From the NCBI RefSeq assembly GCF_003253005.1, contig NZ_QEPZ01000001.1, positions 124,001 through 188,000 on the forward strand: a stretch of DNA of 64,000 nucleotides, given 5' to 3'. Positions 1 through 8,639 of this stretch are shown piece by piece. This DNA comes from Haemophilus parainfluenzae. Its GTDB lineage: Bacteria > Pseudomonadota > Gammaproteobacteria > Enterobacterales > Pasteurellaceae. Below the pieces are notes generated by a model, which worked only from the letters and a program-made list of their open reading frames with translations, did not search any database and was not told the DNA's origin. Numbering within the stretch: the stretch's first letter is position 1; the number at the start of each line of letters is the position of its first letter. The translations under genes and the position numbers were made by a program.

Positions 1-2
1 CC

Positions 3-1592
3 ATTGCGGGTCTTGGCACGTTATTTAATTTCTTCTACCCTTCTGCTTCTGTGCGTGGCCTTGCTATTAGCCGCACCTTTTTCCGCTATTTTGAAAAGTT
101 AGTGACGCACGATGCGACTTTCCGCATTTTGGCTAAATTACGGGTACAAGTTTTTGAGAAGATTATTCCATTAAGTCCTGCAGTGTTAAATCGCTACAGT
201 AACAGCGATTTATTAAACCGCTTAGTGTCTGATGTGGATACGCTCGATAGCCTTTATCTTCGTTTAATTGCACCACTTATTACGGCTATTTTTGTGATTC
301 TAGCTATGTGTATTGGCCTAAGTTTCGTCAATGTACCTTTAGCCTTAGGTCTAGGTGTGAGCCTGCTTTTATTAGTATTCGCCATTCCAACCGTTTTCTA
401 CCAACTGGGTAAAAAATTTGGCGACAAACTCGTGCATTCACGCGCACTTTATCGCACGCAATTCTTAGAATTTATCCAAGCACAAGCGGAATTATTGCTC
501 TTTAATGCCGAAGATAAATTGAAAGATAATATGGCTAAAACTGAAGCTAACTGGCAAGCAGACCAGCAAAAAGAAGCAAATTTAAGCGGATTTTCAACCG
601 CCCTTTCACTCTTTTTAAATGGTTTAATTATTGCCGCAATGTTGTGGTTTAGCTCCAAAGCGGAGTTTGGTAACGATGAATATAGCATGGCATTTATTGC
701 ACTCTTCACTTTTGCGGCCTTAGCCTCATTTGAAATCTTAATGCCATTAGGTTCTGCATTCTTACATATAGGACAGGTGATTGCTTCAGCTGAACGTGTG
801 ACAGATATTATCGAACAACAACCATTAGTAACTTTTAAGGGCAAAGCGGAGTTCAATCAAAACGCCACAATATTAATTGAAGCCAAAGATCTTTCTTTCA
901 CTTATCCTGAACGTCAAAATCGTGCTTTAGAGAATTTGAATTTAACTATTCAAAAAGGCAAAAAAGTCGCAATTTTAGGTAAAACAGGCAGCGGAAAATC
1001 CACGTTATTACAGCTTTTAGTGCGTAATTATGATGCTAATCAAGGAGAATTATTCCTTGCTGGAAAACCCATTGCTGATTATTCAGAAGACACATTACGC
1101 AGCCAATTCTGCTTTTTAACACAACGTGTTCATGTATTTAGCGATACACTTCGTCAAAATCTGCAATTCGCAAGTGCGGTCAATATTTCAGATGAAAAAA
1201 TGATCGAGGTGTTAAATCAGGTTGGTTTAGGAAAATTGTTGGAACAAGAACAAGGCTTAGATATTTGGCTAGGTGATGGCGGCCGTCCACTATCCGGTGG
1301 AGAACAACGTCGTTTGGGCTTAGCCCGTATTTTGCTTAATGATGCGCCAATTTTATTATTAGATGAGCCAACTGAAGGTTTAGACCGCGAAACTGAGCGC
1401 CAAATTTTACGTTTGATTCTTGCTCATGCTGAAAATAAAACCTTAATTATGGTGACTCACCGCTTAACGGCGATTGAGCAATTTGATGAACTTTGTGTGA
1501 TTGATGAAGCGAAGCTAATTGAAAAAGGCACTTATGCAGAATTATTGCAATTAGAAAAAGGGTTCTTCAAACAATTAGTGGAGCGTGTGTAA
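3..1592 (+). CDS. cydC: CydC, ATP-binding/permease subunit of the CydDC thiol exporter (5' end outside window)
   Basis: Inner-membrane ABC exporter half that, with CydD, moves glutathione and cysteine to the periplasm and is needed to assemble cytochrome bd. The frame is open from base 3, so the gene starts before the window and 529 residues are visible. Seen: an N-terminal transmembrane domain with the CydC-typical stretch FRYFEKLVTHDATFR, then a nucleotide-binding domain with Walker A GKTGSGKST, signature LSGGEQ and Walker B ILLLDEPTEG. The FRYFE region closely resembles E. coli CydC, which separates it from CydD. CydD would be expected just upstream. Confidence 0.93.
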   Translation: MAGLGTLFNFFYPSASVRGLAISRTFFRYFEKLVTHDATFRILAKLRVQVFEKIIPLSPAVLNRYSNSDLLNRLVSDVDTLDSLYLRLIAPLITAIFVILAMCIGLSFVNVPLALGLGVSLLLLVFAIPTVFYQLGKKFGDKLVHSRALYRTQFLEFIQAQAELLLFNAEDKLKDNMAKTEANWQADQQKEANLSGFSTALSLFLNGLIIAAMLWFSSKAEFGNDEYSMAFIALFTFAALASFEILMPLGSAFLHIGQVIASAERVTDIIEQQPLVTFKGKAEFNQNATILIEAKDLSFTYPERQNRALENLNLTIQKGKKVAILGKTGSGKSTLLQLLVRNYDANQGELFLAGKPIADYSEDTLRSQFCFLTQRVHVFSDTLRQNLQFASAVNISDEKMIEVLNQVGLGKLLEQEQGLDIWLGDGGRPLSGGEQRRLGLARILLNDAPILLLDEPTEGLDRETERQILRLILAHAENKTLIMVTHRLTAIEQFDELCVIDEAKLIEKGTYAELLQLEKGFFKQLVERV

Positions 1593-1610
1593 AATAAGGA
1601 AGGATAAGTT

Positions 1611-1725
1611 GGGTGGAAATCTTCCCAGCTTATTCTCGGCACACAGAAATTCCGACTTTGGCTGCTTTCTTCCGAACCTGACCGAGTAAACCGGACACCG
1701 TTGCGAGAGACCGAGAAGATTCCCA
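1611..1725 (-). ncRNA. ffs: 4.5S signal recognition particle RNA
   Basis: RNA of the bacterial signal recognition particle, which binds Ffh and targets nascent membrane proteins. On the minus strand the conserved core reads GGTCAGGTTCGGAAGAAAGC followed by AGCC, matching the E. coli 4.5S tip (GGAA tetraloop and asymmetric loop). The ends pair as a long hairpin: GGGAATCTTC near 1724 with GAAGATTTCC near 1614. About 115 nt, as expected. It is transcribed against cydC and nrdG, between which it lies. Exact ends are estimated from the terminal pairing. Confidence 0.9.
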
Positions 1726-1844
1726 TTGATATCGCAATGCGATTAGGTGGGCTATTATGCAAGAATTGCCCCTGTATTGCAAAGGTTAATTTATCAATTC
1801 GGTGAATTTGACGAGAAAATCGACCGCACTTTTGAGGTAAAACC

Positions 1845-2312
1845 ATGAACTATCTCCAATACTACCCTACCGATGTTGTAAATGGCGAAGGCACGCGTTG
1901 TACCCTTTTCGTTAGCGGTTGTACGCACGGTTGCCGTGGTTGCTACAACCAAAAGAGCTGGTCTTTTGATAATGGCGTATTATTTGATGAAGCGATGGAA
2001 CAACAGATCATCAATGATTTAAAAGATACGCGCATTAAACGTCAAGGGCTTACACTTTCCGGTGGGGATCCGATGCATCCTCGTAATGTTGAAGCCTTAC
2101 TTCCTTTTATTCAGCGTGTAAAAAAAGAATGTCCTGATAAGGATATCTGGGTGTGGACGGGATATAAACTGGATGAACTTGATGATTATCAACGTCAAAT
2201 GTTGCCTTATATTGACGTGCTTATTGATGGAAAATTTATACAAGAACAGGCTGACCCAAGCTTAGTTTGGCGAGGTTCAGCCAATCAAGTGATTTATCGT
2301 TTTAAGGTTTAA
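1845..2312 (+). CDS. nrdG: Anaerobic ribonucleotide reductase activating protein NrdG
   Basis: Radical-SAM activase that installs the glycyl radical on the class III ribonucleotide reductase NrdD, enabling dNTP synthesis without oxygen. The 155-residue protein has the usual family length and carries the cluster-binding CxxxCxxC motif as CTHGCRGC near residue 26, followed by YNQKSW. A GAGG-type ribosome site (TTGAGGTAAAACC) precedes the ATG, and an uptake signal lies just upstream. nrdD is not adjacent here. Its stop overlaps the stop of the convergent tatD-family gene by four bases. Confidence 0.95.
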   Translation: MNYLQYYPTDVVNGEGTRCTLFVSGCTHGCRGCYNQKSWSFDNGVLFDEAMEQQIINDLKDTRIKRQGLTLSGGDPMHPRNVEALLPFIQRVKKECPDKDIWVWTGYKLDELDDYQRQMLPYIDVLIDGKFIQEQADPSLVWRGSANQVIYRFKV

Positions 2313-3097
2313 CCGAATAAGGTTAAGCTATTCTGCCAAGCCGTTTCTTTAATCACTTCAGCATTTTCACTTCTTAAACGGCATAACACCTCAAATATGA
2401 GAACAATCCGCTCTGGTCGATTAGGTTGTCCTTGAAAGCCAAACACTGGCATATCTGGTGTATCCGTTTCTAATACCAGTGCCTCTAATGGCAACTTCGC
2501 AATCGCTTGGCGCGTTTTATTCGCACGTTCATAAGTAATCGTGCCGCCTACACCAATTTTATAGCCTAAATCCACAAATCGTTTTGCTTGATCATAACTT
2601 CCAGAAAAACCATGCACCACACCATATTTTGGCAAATTAGCCTGTTTCAAAAAGCGGAATAATTGCTCGTGGGATTTGCGACTATGTAAATTGACCGACA
2701 GATTGTATTTCTTCGCTAAATAAAGCTGACTTTCCAAAAAGTGCTGTTGCTTTTGCCACAATTCATCCGTCAATAAATCTGGAATCGCACACTCTAAGCC
2801 AATTTCTGCTACGGCTGTACAATTTTGATTACGAACGGATAATGCCGCATCCAATATCTCTAAATCATGCTCTTGATGCTTTTTGATATAAAGCGGATGC
2901 AACCCAAGTCCACAATAAAGATGCTCAGGGAAAAGTGCGGTCATATTTTGGATCGTTTTAAAATCCGACTCTTTTACCGCCACAATCAAGATTTTTTGCA
3001 CATCCGCTTGCTTAGCGTTCTCCACCAGCTGAGCTAATGGCTCACCAGTATCATGATGAAGATAATCAAGATGGGTATGAGTATCGAAGAAAGGCAT
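2309..3097 (-). CDS. yjjV: TatD-family metal-dependent hydrolase (YjjV-like)
   Basis: TatD-type TIM-barrel hydrolase, a family with Mg-dependent DNase activity on DNA ends. The 262-residue protein begins MPFFDTHTHLDYL, where the HxH pair is the first metal-binding element. Further ligands are plausible in AEIGLE, NLHSRKSHEQ, VHGFSG and ETDTPD, in family order. Length and sequence fit the YjjV branch rather than TatD itself. It converges on nrdG with overlapping stop codons. Substrate cannot be told from sequence. Confidence 0.88.
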   Translation of the reverse strand: MPFFDTHTHLDYLHHDTGEPLAQLVENAKQADVQKILIVAVKESDFKTIQNMTALFPEHLYCGLGLHPLYIKKHQEHDLEILDAALSVRNQNCTAVAEIGLECAIPDLLTDELWQKQQHFLESQLYLAKKYNLSVNLHSRKSHEQLFRFLKQANLPKYGVVHGFSGSYDQAKRFVDLGYKIGVGGTITYERANKTRQAIAKLPLEALVLETDTPDMPVFGFQGQPNRPERIVLIFEVLCRLRSENAEVIKETAWQNSLTLFG

Positions 3098-3115
3098 AAT
3101 GTTATTTTACTTAAG

Positions 3116-3146
3116 AAAAAAGTGTGTAGATTACGCATCCACACAC
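3116..3146 (-). terminator. Terminator after ppiB
   Basis: On the minus strand, GTGTGT and ACACAC arms about 15 bases apart are followed by a T6 run. This fits an intrinsic terminator for ppiB just after its stop; it lies upstream of the next minus-strand gene. Confidence 0.55.
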
Positions 3147-3154
3147 CGAATTAA

Positions 3155-3664
3155 TTATTCTACAGAAACGGATGTAATCACCACATCTTCTGTCGGAACG
3201 TCTTGGTGGAAACCTTTATTACCGGTTTTTACTTTCTTGATTTTATCAACCACATCCATGCCTTCAACCACTTCACCGAATACGGCATAGCCCCATTCTT
3301 GCACGACTTCACGGCCAAACATCTCTTTTGAACGGTAGTTTAAGAAGTCATTATCTGCCACGTTAATGAAGAATTGTGCCGTTGCAGAATGAGGATCAGA
3401 GGTACGCGCCATGGCGATTGTGCCACGTTTATTGCTTAAACGATTGTTAGCTTCATTTTGGATCGGTGCGTTTGTTGCTTTTTCACGCATTCCGCTTTCC
3501 ATACCACCACCTTGGATCATAAATCCATCAATAACACGATGGAAAATTGTGTTATTATAGAAACCGTTTTTACAATAATTTAAAAAGTTTTCTGCAGTGA
3601 TTGGCGCTTTATCAAAATCAAGTTTAATTTTAATATCGCCAAAATTTGTGTGTAATGTAACCAT
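3155..3664 (-). CDS. ppiB: Peptidyl-prolyl cis-trans isomerase B (cyclophilin)
   Basis: Cytoplasmic cyclophilin that speeds proline isomerisation during folding. The 169-residue product from [15 protein letters not shown] has the E. coli PpiB length and hallmark motifs [13 protein letters not shown] (catalytic Arg in FHRV), TAQFFINV and [14 protein letters not shown]. An ATG 60 bases further upstream is open, but the internal start is preferred because AGAGGAAAAC sits just before it and the homology begins there. No signal peptide, so it is the cytoplasmic form. Divergent from cysS, with an uptake signal between. Confidence 0.95.
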   Translation of the reverse strand: MVTLHTNFGDIKIKLDFDKAPITAENFLNYCKNGFYNNTIFHRVIDGFMIQGGGMESGMREKATNAPIQNEANNRLSNKRGTIAMARTSDPHSATAQFFINVADNDFLNYRSKEMFGREVVQEWGYAVFGEVVEGMDVVDKIKKVKTGNKGFHQDVPTEDVVITSVSVE

Positions 3665-3774
3665 GTTGTTTTCCTCTTGAAAATTAAGGCGTTCATTATT
3701 CCACAAATGGCGAGAAAGTGCCATAAGGAGCAGAAAAAGTGCGGTCGTTTTCCAACCTGTTTTAAGAGAAAAAT

Positions 3775-5154
3775 ATGTTAAAGATTTTTAATACCCTCAC
3801 TCGAGAAAAAGAAGTATTCAAACCTATCCATGAAGGAAAAGTGGGTATGTATGTGTGCGGCGTGACCGTTTACGATTTATGCCATATTGGCCACGGCCGT
3901 ACCTTTGTGTGTTTTGATGTGATTGCTCGCTATTTACGCGCTTTAGGTTACGATTTAACTTATGTGCGTAATATCACGGATGTGGATGATAAGATCATTA
4001 AACGTGCATTAGAAAATAAAGAAACCTGCGATCAACTTGTGGATCGTATGGTACAAGAAATGTATAAAGATTTTGATGCGTTAAACGTATTACGCCCTGA
4101 TTTTGAGCCTCGTGCGACGCATCATATCCCTGAAATTATTGAGATTGTGGAAAAACTGATTGCACGCGGTCATGCTTATGTTGCTGACAATGGCGACGTG
4201 ATGTTTGATGTGGAAAGCTTTAAGGAATACGGTAAATTATCACGCCAAGATCTTGACCAATTACAAGCTGGTGCACGTATTGAAATTAATGAAATCAAGA
4301 AAAATCCAATGGATTTTGTGCTTTGGAAAATGTCGAAAGAAAACGAACCAAGCTGGCCATCCCCATGGGGCGCAGGTCGTCCAGGTTGGCACATTGAATG
4401 TTCGGCAATGAACTGCAAACAACTTGGTGAACACTTTGATATTCACGGTGGCGGTTCTGACCTAATGTTCCCGCACCACGAAAATGAAATTGCGCAATCT
4501 TGTTGTGCTCATGGTGGTCAATATGTGAATTATTGGATCCATTCTGGCATGATCATGGTAGATAAAGAAAAAATGTCGAAATCCCTCGGCAACTTCTTCA
4601 CTATTCGTGATGTATTAAACCACTACAATGCAGAAGCGGTACGTTATTTCTTACTAACGGCACACTATCGTAGCCAACTCAATTATAGTGAAGAAAACCT
4701 GAATTTAGCACAAGGTGCATTGGAACGTTTGTACACCGCTTTACGTGGTACTGATCAAAGTGCGGTCGCTTTTGGCGGTGAAATTTTTGTGGAAGCCTTC
4801 CGTGAAGCAATGGACGATGATTTCAATACGCCTAATGCCCTTTCTGTTCTATTTGAAATGGCGCGTGAAATCAATAAATTGAAAACTGAAGATGTAGAAA
4901 AAGCCAATGGTCTTGCTGCGCGTTTACGTGAGTTAGCGGGTATCTTAGGTTTACTTCAACAAGATCCAGAAAAATTCTTACAAGCTGGCTCTGACGATGA
5001 TGAAGTCGCAAAAATTGAAGCGCTCATCAAACAACGCAACGAAGCTCGTGCAGCTAAAGATTGGGCTGCTGCGGATGCGGCACGTAATGAACTCACAGCA
5101 ATGGGAATTGTGTTAGAAGATGGCGCCAACGGCACAACGTGGCGTAAACAATAA
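3775..5154 (+). CDS. cysS: Cysteinyl-tRNA synthetase
   Basis: Class I aminoacyl-tRNA synthetase charging tRNA-Cys. The 459-residue length is standard. Zinc ligands are visible: Cys28 in YVCGVTVYD, then Cys in HIECSAM, His in HGGGSDL and Glu in HHENE. The ATP-binding signatures are HIGHGRTF (HIGH) and KMSKSLGN (KMSKS). The C-terminal part forms the helical anticodon-binding domain. An uptake signal lies inside the gene near 4758. It is followed by a hairpin terminator made of two facing uptake-like sequences. Confidence 0.97.
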   Translation: MLKIFNTLTREKEVFKPIHEGKVGMYVCGVTVYDLCHIGHGRTFVCFDVIARYLRALGYDLTYVRNITDVDDKIIKRALENKETCDQLVDRMVQEMYKDFDALNVLRPDFEPRATHHIPEIIEIVEKLIARGHAYVADNGDVMFDVESFKEYGKLSRQDLDQLQAGARIEINEIKKNPMDFVLWKMSKENEPSWPSPWGAGRPGWHIECSAMNCKQLGEHFDIHGGGSDLMFPHHENEIAQSCCAHGGQYVNYWIHSGMIMVDKEKMSKSLGNFFTIRDVLNHYNAEAVRYFLLTAHYRSQLNYSEENLNLAQGALERLYTALRGTDQSAVAFGGEIFVEAFREAMDDDFNTPNALSVLFEMAREINKLKTEDVEKANGLAARLRELAGILGLLQQDPEKFLQAGSDDDEVAKIEALIKQRNEARAAKDWAAADAARNELTAMGIVLEDGANGTTWRKQ

Positions 5155-5168
5155 TCTCACTTTGATAC

Positions 5169-5199
5169 AAAAACTGCGGTCAATTTGACCGCAGTTTTT
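5169..5199. terminator. Bidirectional terminator built from uptake-like inverted repeat
   Basis: AAACTGCGGTCAA and TTGACCGCAGTTT form an almost uninterrupted stem followed by T runs on both sides. It serves cysS on the plus strand and the methionine-rich gene on the minus strand. Both arms are one-base variants (CTGCGGT) of the uptake signal core. Confidence 0.8.
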
Positions 5200-5216
5200 C
5201 TTTTAAGAAGAAAGCA

Positions 5217-5537
5217 TTACATTTTCGGGTTTTCCATTGTTTTTGCTTTTTTCTTCATTTCTTTTGCTTTCATTTCTTTTGTTTTCATATCATCAGATTG
5301 CATGACTTCTGATTTCATATTATCCATTTTCATATCGTGAGATTTCATATCATGAGATTTCATCATTCCATCAGATGCCATTTTATCGTTTTGCATTGGC
5401 ATAGCATCTTTTGTCATCGGCATGGGATCTTTTGCCATCGACATTTCATTAGATTTCATATCGGTCGCATAAAGACTGGTTGCGAAGAAAAGTGCAGCAA
5501 TAGCAGTAAAGGTTGTTTTTGCAGTAATATTTTTCAT
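5217..5537 (-). CDS. Methionine-rich periplasmic protein (hypochlorite-scavenging type)
   Basis: Small secreted protein of 106 residues with a signal peptide (cleavage expected near Ala24, SLYA). The 82-residue mature part is extremely Met-rich: 20 methionines, mostly in MxKDx-, SHDMK- and KEMK-like repeats, with Lys and Asp and no cysteine. Met-rich periplasmic proteins of this kind act as sacrificial scavengers of hypochlorous acid in other proteobacteria, with methionine sulfoxide reductase renewing them. That role is inferred here from composition and from the divergent ECF sigma/anti-sigma pair. Metal binding by the Met clusters is an alternative. Confidence 0.8.
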   Translation of the reverse strand: MKNITAKTTFTAIAALFFATSLYATDMKSNEMSMAKDPMPMTKDAMPMQNDKMASDGMMKSHDMKSHDMKMDNMKSEVMQSDDMKTKEMKAKEMKKKAKTMENPKM

Positions 5538-5603
5538 TTTGAATCTTCCTTAATTTGTGAATAATTAACGTTATCTAGAAAGGTCTTCCCCTTTCATTAT
5601 CAT

Positions 5604-5631
5604 TAGACGGATAAGGAACCTTTTTCTTACA
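5604..5631 (-). promoter_or_regulatory. Candidate ECF-sigma promoter for the methionine-rich gene
   Basis: On the minus strand TGTAAG (5631-5626) and CGTCTA (5609-5604) are 16 bp apart, resembling the TGTAA / CGTC promoters of some ECF sigma factors. The start point would lie about 60 bases before the ATG at 5537. This is pattern matching only. Confidence 0.4.
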
Positions 5632-5650
5632 CATTTTCCAAGGAAAAAAT

Positions 5651-6199
5651 ATGGAAACCGGAATTTCCGATAAAGAACTGACACAAATTAGAGAGCAAAT
5701 GCTGAAATTTGCCACATTACAGGTGAATAATCCTGTATTAGCTGAAGATTTGGTTCAAGAAAGTTTTTTGAGTGCATTTAACAATCTCGAGCACTTTAAG
5801 CGACAAGCCGCATTTAAAACCTGGGTCTTTGCTATCTTAAAAAATAAAATCATCGATTTTCTTCGTCAAAAAGGCAAATTTGTACTGGAAACCGAAATAG
5901 AAGATGAAGAGCAAACCAATCATTTCTTTGATGAAGGCGGACACTGGAAAGCTGAACAGTCCCCGCTTGATCTTGAACAGAGCGAAAGTGCGGTCTATTC
6001 CGAAGAGTTTTGGCTGATTTTTGAAACTTGTTTAACTTGCCTACCGGCCAAACAAGCCAAGATTTTTATGATGAGAGAGTTTTTGGAATTATCTTCTGAA
6101 GAAATTTGCCAAGAAAATCAACTAAGCATAAGTAACTTGCACACGACACTCTATCGTGCCCGCTTACAACTTCAAAACTGCTTATCTCATAAACTTTAA
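5651..6199 (+). CDS. ECF-family RNA polymerase sigma factor (RpoE2-like)
   Basis: Extracytoplasmic-function sigma factor of 182 residues. Region 2 is visible as VLAEDLVQESFLSAFNNLEHF and FKTWVFAILKNKIIDFLR; region 4 as a helix-turn-helix (LSSEEICQENQLSISNLHTTLYRARLQL, cited in parts: LSSEEICQ, NLHTTLYRAR). A short zinc-type anti-sigma gene follows 11 bases later, and a Met-rich secreted protein is divergent. In H. influenzae a sigma factor of this type (RpoE2) drives a hypochlorite response including msrAB; equivalence here is inferred from family and context. Confidence 0.88.
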   Translation: METGISDKELTQIREQMLKFATLQVNNPVLAEDLVQESFLSAFNNLEHFKRQAAFKTWVFAILKNKIIDFLRQKGKFVLETEIEDEEQTNHFFDEGGHWKAEQSPLDLEQSESAVYSEEFWLIFETCLTCLPAKQAKIFMMREFLELSSEEICQENQLSISNLHTTLYRARLQLQNCLSHKL

Positions 6200-6210
6200 G
6201 GAGTGACTTT

Positions 6211-6378
6211 ATGAAATGTCGCCAAGCGACTCGCCTTATTTCAGATGCTCAAGAACGACAATTAATGACCAAAGAAAAAATTGGACTCAATCTGCATCTT
6301 TCCATTTGTACACATTGTCGTAAATTTCAACGAAACTGTAATACATTGAGAAAGTTAATGAAGGATTTCAAGGGATAA
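6211..6378 (+). CDS. Small zinc-binding anti-sigma factor
   Basis: 55-residue ORF starting MKCRQATRLISDAQ, too short for most gene finders. It carries the ZAS motif HxxxCxxC as His29-Cys33-Cys36 (HLSICTHC), plus an early CRQAT segment typical of the family start. GGAG lies seven bases before the ATG and the gene begins 11 bases after the sigma factor stop, so the two are co-transcribed. It should hold the sigma factor inactive until oxidation or zinc loss. No membrane segment, so it is a soluble sensor. Confidence 0.85.
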   Translation: MKCRQATRLISDAQERQLMTKEKIGLNLHLSICTHCRKFQRNCNTLRKLMKDFKG

Positions 6379-6403
6379 AAAAGCGGAAGAAAACTTCCGC
6401 TTG
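6379..6403 (-). terminator. Terminator after ytfJ
   Basis: AAGCGGAAG and CTTCCGCTT form a perfect 9-bp stem with an AAAA loop. On the minus strand it is followed by T7, so it terminates ytfJ. It may also slow plus-strand transcripts from the sigma operon. Confidence 0.75.
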
Positions 6404-6411
6404 TAAGTCTA

Positions 6412-6972
6412 TTACTTCGCCATTAACGCTGTTGCACGAGAAATGACTTCCTTGACTTCATCATCCGTCAATTTACCTTCTTTCACAAATTGCACTTTGC
6501 CGGTTTTATCAAGCAAAATAATCACACTGTCTTTTTCACGCAATTCCCATGCGTTTTTGACCGCACTTTTATCATCTAAAATCACTTGGCTGTGGGCATT
6601 CTCTTTTTTGCCTTTTTCTGCACTACTTTTCACAAACATGCCTGTGCCCACAACAGCATCATCTGCATTAATAATCGTCGTGGTTTGATATTTAGCTTGG
6701 TTAAAATGAGCAGCTTTGATGGCTTCGATCATTGCTTGATTTTTCTCTTTTGCCGCACTTCTGCCTGCAATATGCTGAATCACTCGAACTTTGCCTGGCA
6801 ATGCCGTTGAGCTCCACGATTTATAAGTCACATCATTACCATTTAAAGTAATTTCGCCTTTATCCGAAACTGTTACGTTCGCTAAAAGTTGGTTAGGTTG
6901 AATATTGTGTGCGAATGCATTGATTGAGATTAAACTCCCCATCACTGCACTTAAAAGCATAATTTTTTTCAT
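6412..6972 (-). CDS. ytfJ: YtfJ-family periplasmic protein
   Basis: 186-residue protein with a cleavable signal peptide (SINAFA before HNIQPNQ). The family has a thioredoxin-like fold without the usual active cysteines; none are seen here. Sequence landmarks are [26 protein letters not shown] and [16 protein letters not shown]. Its biochemical role is not settled in any species to my knowledge. It is a single gene with its own terminator, divergent from the zinc-ribbon gene, and carries an uptake signal near 6558. Confidence 0.85.
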   Translation of the reverse strand: MKKIMLLSAVMGSLISINAFAHNIQPNQLLANVTVSDKGEITLNGNDVTYKSWSSTALPGKVRVIQHIAGRSAAKEKNQAMIEAIKAAHFNQAKYQTTTIINADDAVVGTGMFVKSSAEKGKKENAHSQVILDDKSAVKNAWELREKDSVIILLDKTGKVQFVKEGKLTDDEVKEVISRATALMAK

Positions 6973-7007
6973 AAATACCTCATAAATTCCGTGAAATTGC
7001 CCATTTT

Positions 7008-7036
7008 TTGGCGAATAGTCACTTTTTTGTTATACT
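7008..7036 (+). promoter_or_regulatory. Sigma-70 promoter of the yjdM gene
   Basis: TTGGCG (7008-7013) and TATACT (7031-7036) are separated by 17 bp, 48 bases before the ATG at 7084. Confidence 0.55.
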
Positions 7037-7083
7037 CCGTGCGCATTATACTTTGCTTAAATCAGATAAAGAAGGAAAAAGAA

Positions 7084-7410
7084 ATGGATCAAATGCCAGC
7101 TTGCCCAAAATGTAAAGGTGAATATGTTTATCACGATTCTGTGAATTTTGTTTGTCCTGATTGTGGCAATGAGTGGAATGGTAATGAAACAGTTGAAGCC
7201 GATGACGATCAACTGATTGTTAAAGATAGCAACGGTAATTTATTAGCCGATGGTGATGATGTGCTTTTAATTAAAGATTTAAAATTAAAAGGCTCATCTG
7301 AAGTGTTGAAGAAAGGCACTAAATTCAAAAATATCCGTTTAGTTAACGGAGATCACAACGTCGATTGTGGAAAAATCATGTTGAAATCCGAATTCTTGAA
7401 AAAAGCTTAA
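7084..7410 (+). CDS. yjdM: Zinc-ribbon protein of the YjdM/PhnA family
   Basis: 108-residue cytoplasmic protein beginning [18 protein letters not shown]. Two CxxC pairs (CPKC and CPDC) form an N-terminal zinc ribbon; the C-terminal half ([27 protein letters not shown]) is the conserved YjdM domain. It was once called PhnA, but the family is not itself shown to cleave phosphonates. The ATG at 7084 is chosen over an upstream in-frame ATG because AGAAGGA precedes it and homology starts there. Length fits the family. Confidence 0.92.
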   Translation: MDQMPACPKCKGEYVYHDSVNFVCPDCGNEWNGNETVEADDDQLIVKDSNGNLLADGDDVLLIKDLKLKGSSEVLKKGTKFKNIRLVNGDHNVDCGKIMLKSEFLKKA

Positions 7411-7421
7411 GAATTCACAAT

Positions 7422-7471
7422 AAAAAGAGCGGTCGATTTTAACGTTGTTTTAAATCGATCGCTCTTTTTTT
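7422..7471. terminator. Bidirectional terminator between yjdM and pheA
   Basis: AAAAAGAGCGGTCGATTT pairs with AAATCGATCGCTCTTTTT (one G-T pair) around a short loop, giving T runs in both directions for the two convergent genes. Confidence 0.85.
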
Positions 7472-7473
7472 CG

Positions 7474-8631
7474 TTATACCTTCGCAGGTTTCACAATTTC
7501 ACTTGGATAACAACCAAGCACTTTCAGATAATTACTGAATTGCTTAAGCTCTTCCAAGGCAATTTGGGTATCTGGATGATGAATATTTCCTTCAATCTCC
7601 AAATAGAACATTTCTTCCCAAGGTTTGCCATAAATTGGACGAGATTCAAGCTTGGTCATATTAATACCGTGCTTTTTAAACACAAGTAAAGCATCCACTA
7701 GGGAACCCGCTTGTTGCGATGTTGTCATCAACAATAAAGTTTTCGTGTGAATTTGCGGTGAAACTTCTCGAGCTTGTTTTGCTACGACAATAAAACGAGT
7801 AATATTGTTTTCTTGATTCGCAATATTATGTTTTAACACATGTAAGCCGTAAAGCTTGCCGCCATCTTCATTGCCCAGTGCCGCAATATTCGGTTTATTC
7901 AAGCTTGATACAAGCTGCATTGCATGAGAGCTACTTTCACAGTACTCGATATGCACTCGCTCAAGACTTTGAATAAATTGACTACACTGCTGGATCACCT
8001 GTGGATGGCTATAAAGTGTATCAATTTTGCTTAAATCATCCTGCTCATTCACTAAAACACAGTGCTTGATAGGATAAGCCAACTCGCCCACCAAAGATAA
8101 GGTGGTATGTTGAAGCAAATCATAAACTTCATTAATTGCACCAGATGTGGTGTTTTCTAAAGGAAGTACACCATAATCAGCTTCTCCGCTCTCAACTTTT
8201 TCAAAAATTTGAGCAAAGGAATCACAACTGATTTCAGCAAATTGTTGATGGTAACGAGCCGCATAGTTACGCGCAGCCAAATTAGAGTAAGAACCACGCT
8301 TGCCTAAGAAAGCGATATGTAACGTTTCTTCTCGTTGCTCATTGAGTTTTTTCTGTAAATACACTTGTTGTGTTAACACAGAATCTTCAATAATTTTTTG
8401 GAAGACCGATGTAATATACTGTGGTTCAAGCTGGTAATTTTGACTTTCAGAAAATTGCACAAGCTCTTGCAATAGCTGCTGCTCGCGTTCTAAATCGCGC
8501 AACGCTTTTTGCGTCACTTCTTTGCTTCTTACTACATCATATGCCAGGCGATGACGCTCTGAAAGCAGCTTTAACAAGCTGCGATCAATTTGCGTAATTT
8601 GCTGACGAATTTCTGATAAATCTAATGCCAT
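7474..8631 (-). CDS. pheA: Bifunctional chorismate mutase / prephenate dehydratase
   Basis: P-protein of phenylalanine synthesis, converting chorismate to prephenate and on to phenylpyruvate. The 385 residues show three parts: an AroQ-type chorismate mutase (1-90, [19 protein letters not shown]), a dehydratase domain (about 100-285, [16 protein letters not shown] and [17 protein letters not shown]) and a C-terminal ACT domain (about 295-380) with the Phe-sensing ESRP motif. AGGAATGAA precedes the ATG. It lies eight bases after the broken ushA, in the same direction, so it probably relies on the ushA promoter. No leader-peptide attenuator is seen. Confidence 0.95.
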   Translation of the reverse strand: MALDLSEIRQQITQIDRSLLKLLSERHRLAYDVVRSKEVTQKALRDLEREQQLLQELVQFSESQNYQLEPQYITSVFQKIIEDSVLTQQVYLQKKLNEQREETLHIAFLGKRGSYSNLAARNYAARYHQQFAEISCDSFAQIFEKVESGEADYGVLPLENTTSGAINEVYDLLQHTTLSLVGELAYPIKHCVLVNEQDDLSKIDTLYSHPQVIQQCSQFIQSLERVHIEYCESSSHAMQLVSSLNKPNIAALGNEDGGKLYGLHVLKHNIANQENNITRFIVVAKQAREVSPQIHTKTLLLMTTSQQAGSLVDALLVFKKHGINMTKLESRPIYGKPWEEMFYLEIEGNIHHPDTQIALEELKQFSNYLKVLGCYPSEIVKPAKV

Positions 8632-8639
8632 TTCATTCC

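Noticed and set aside
1532-1846. 104-codon minus-strand ORF over the cydC-nrdG gap
   Set aside because: It overlaps the 4.5S RNA gene, whose conserved core explains the sequence.
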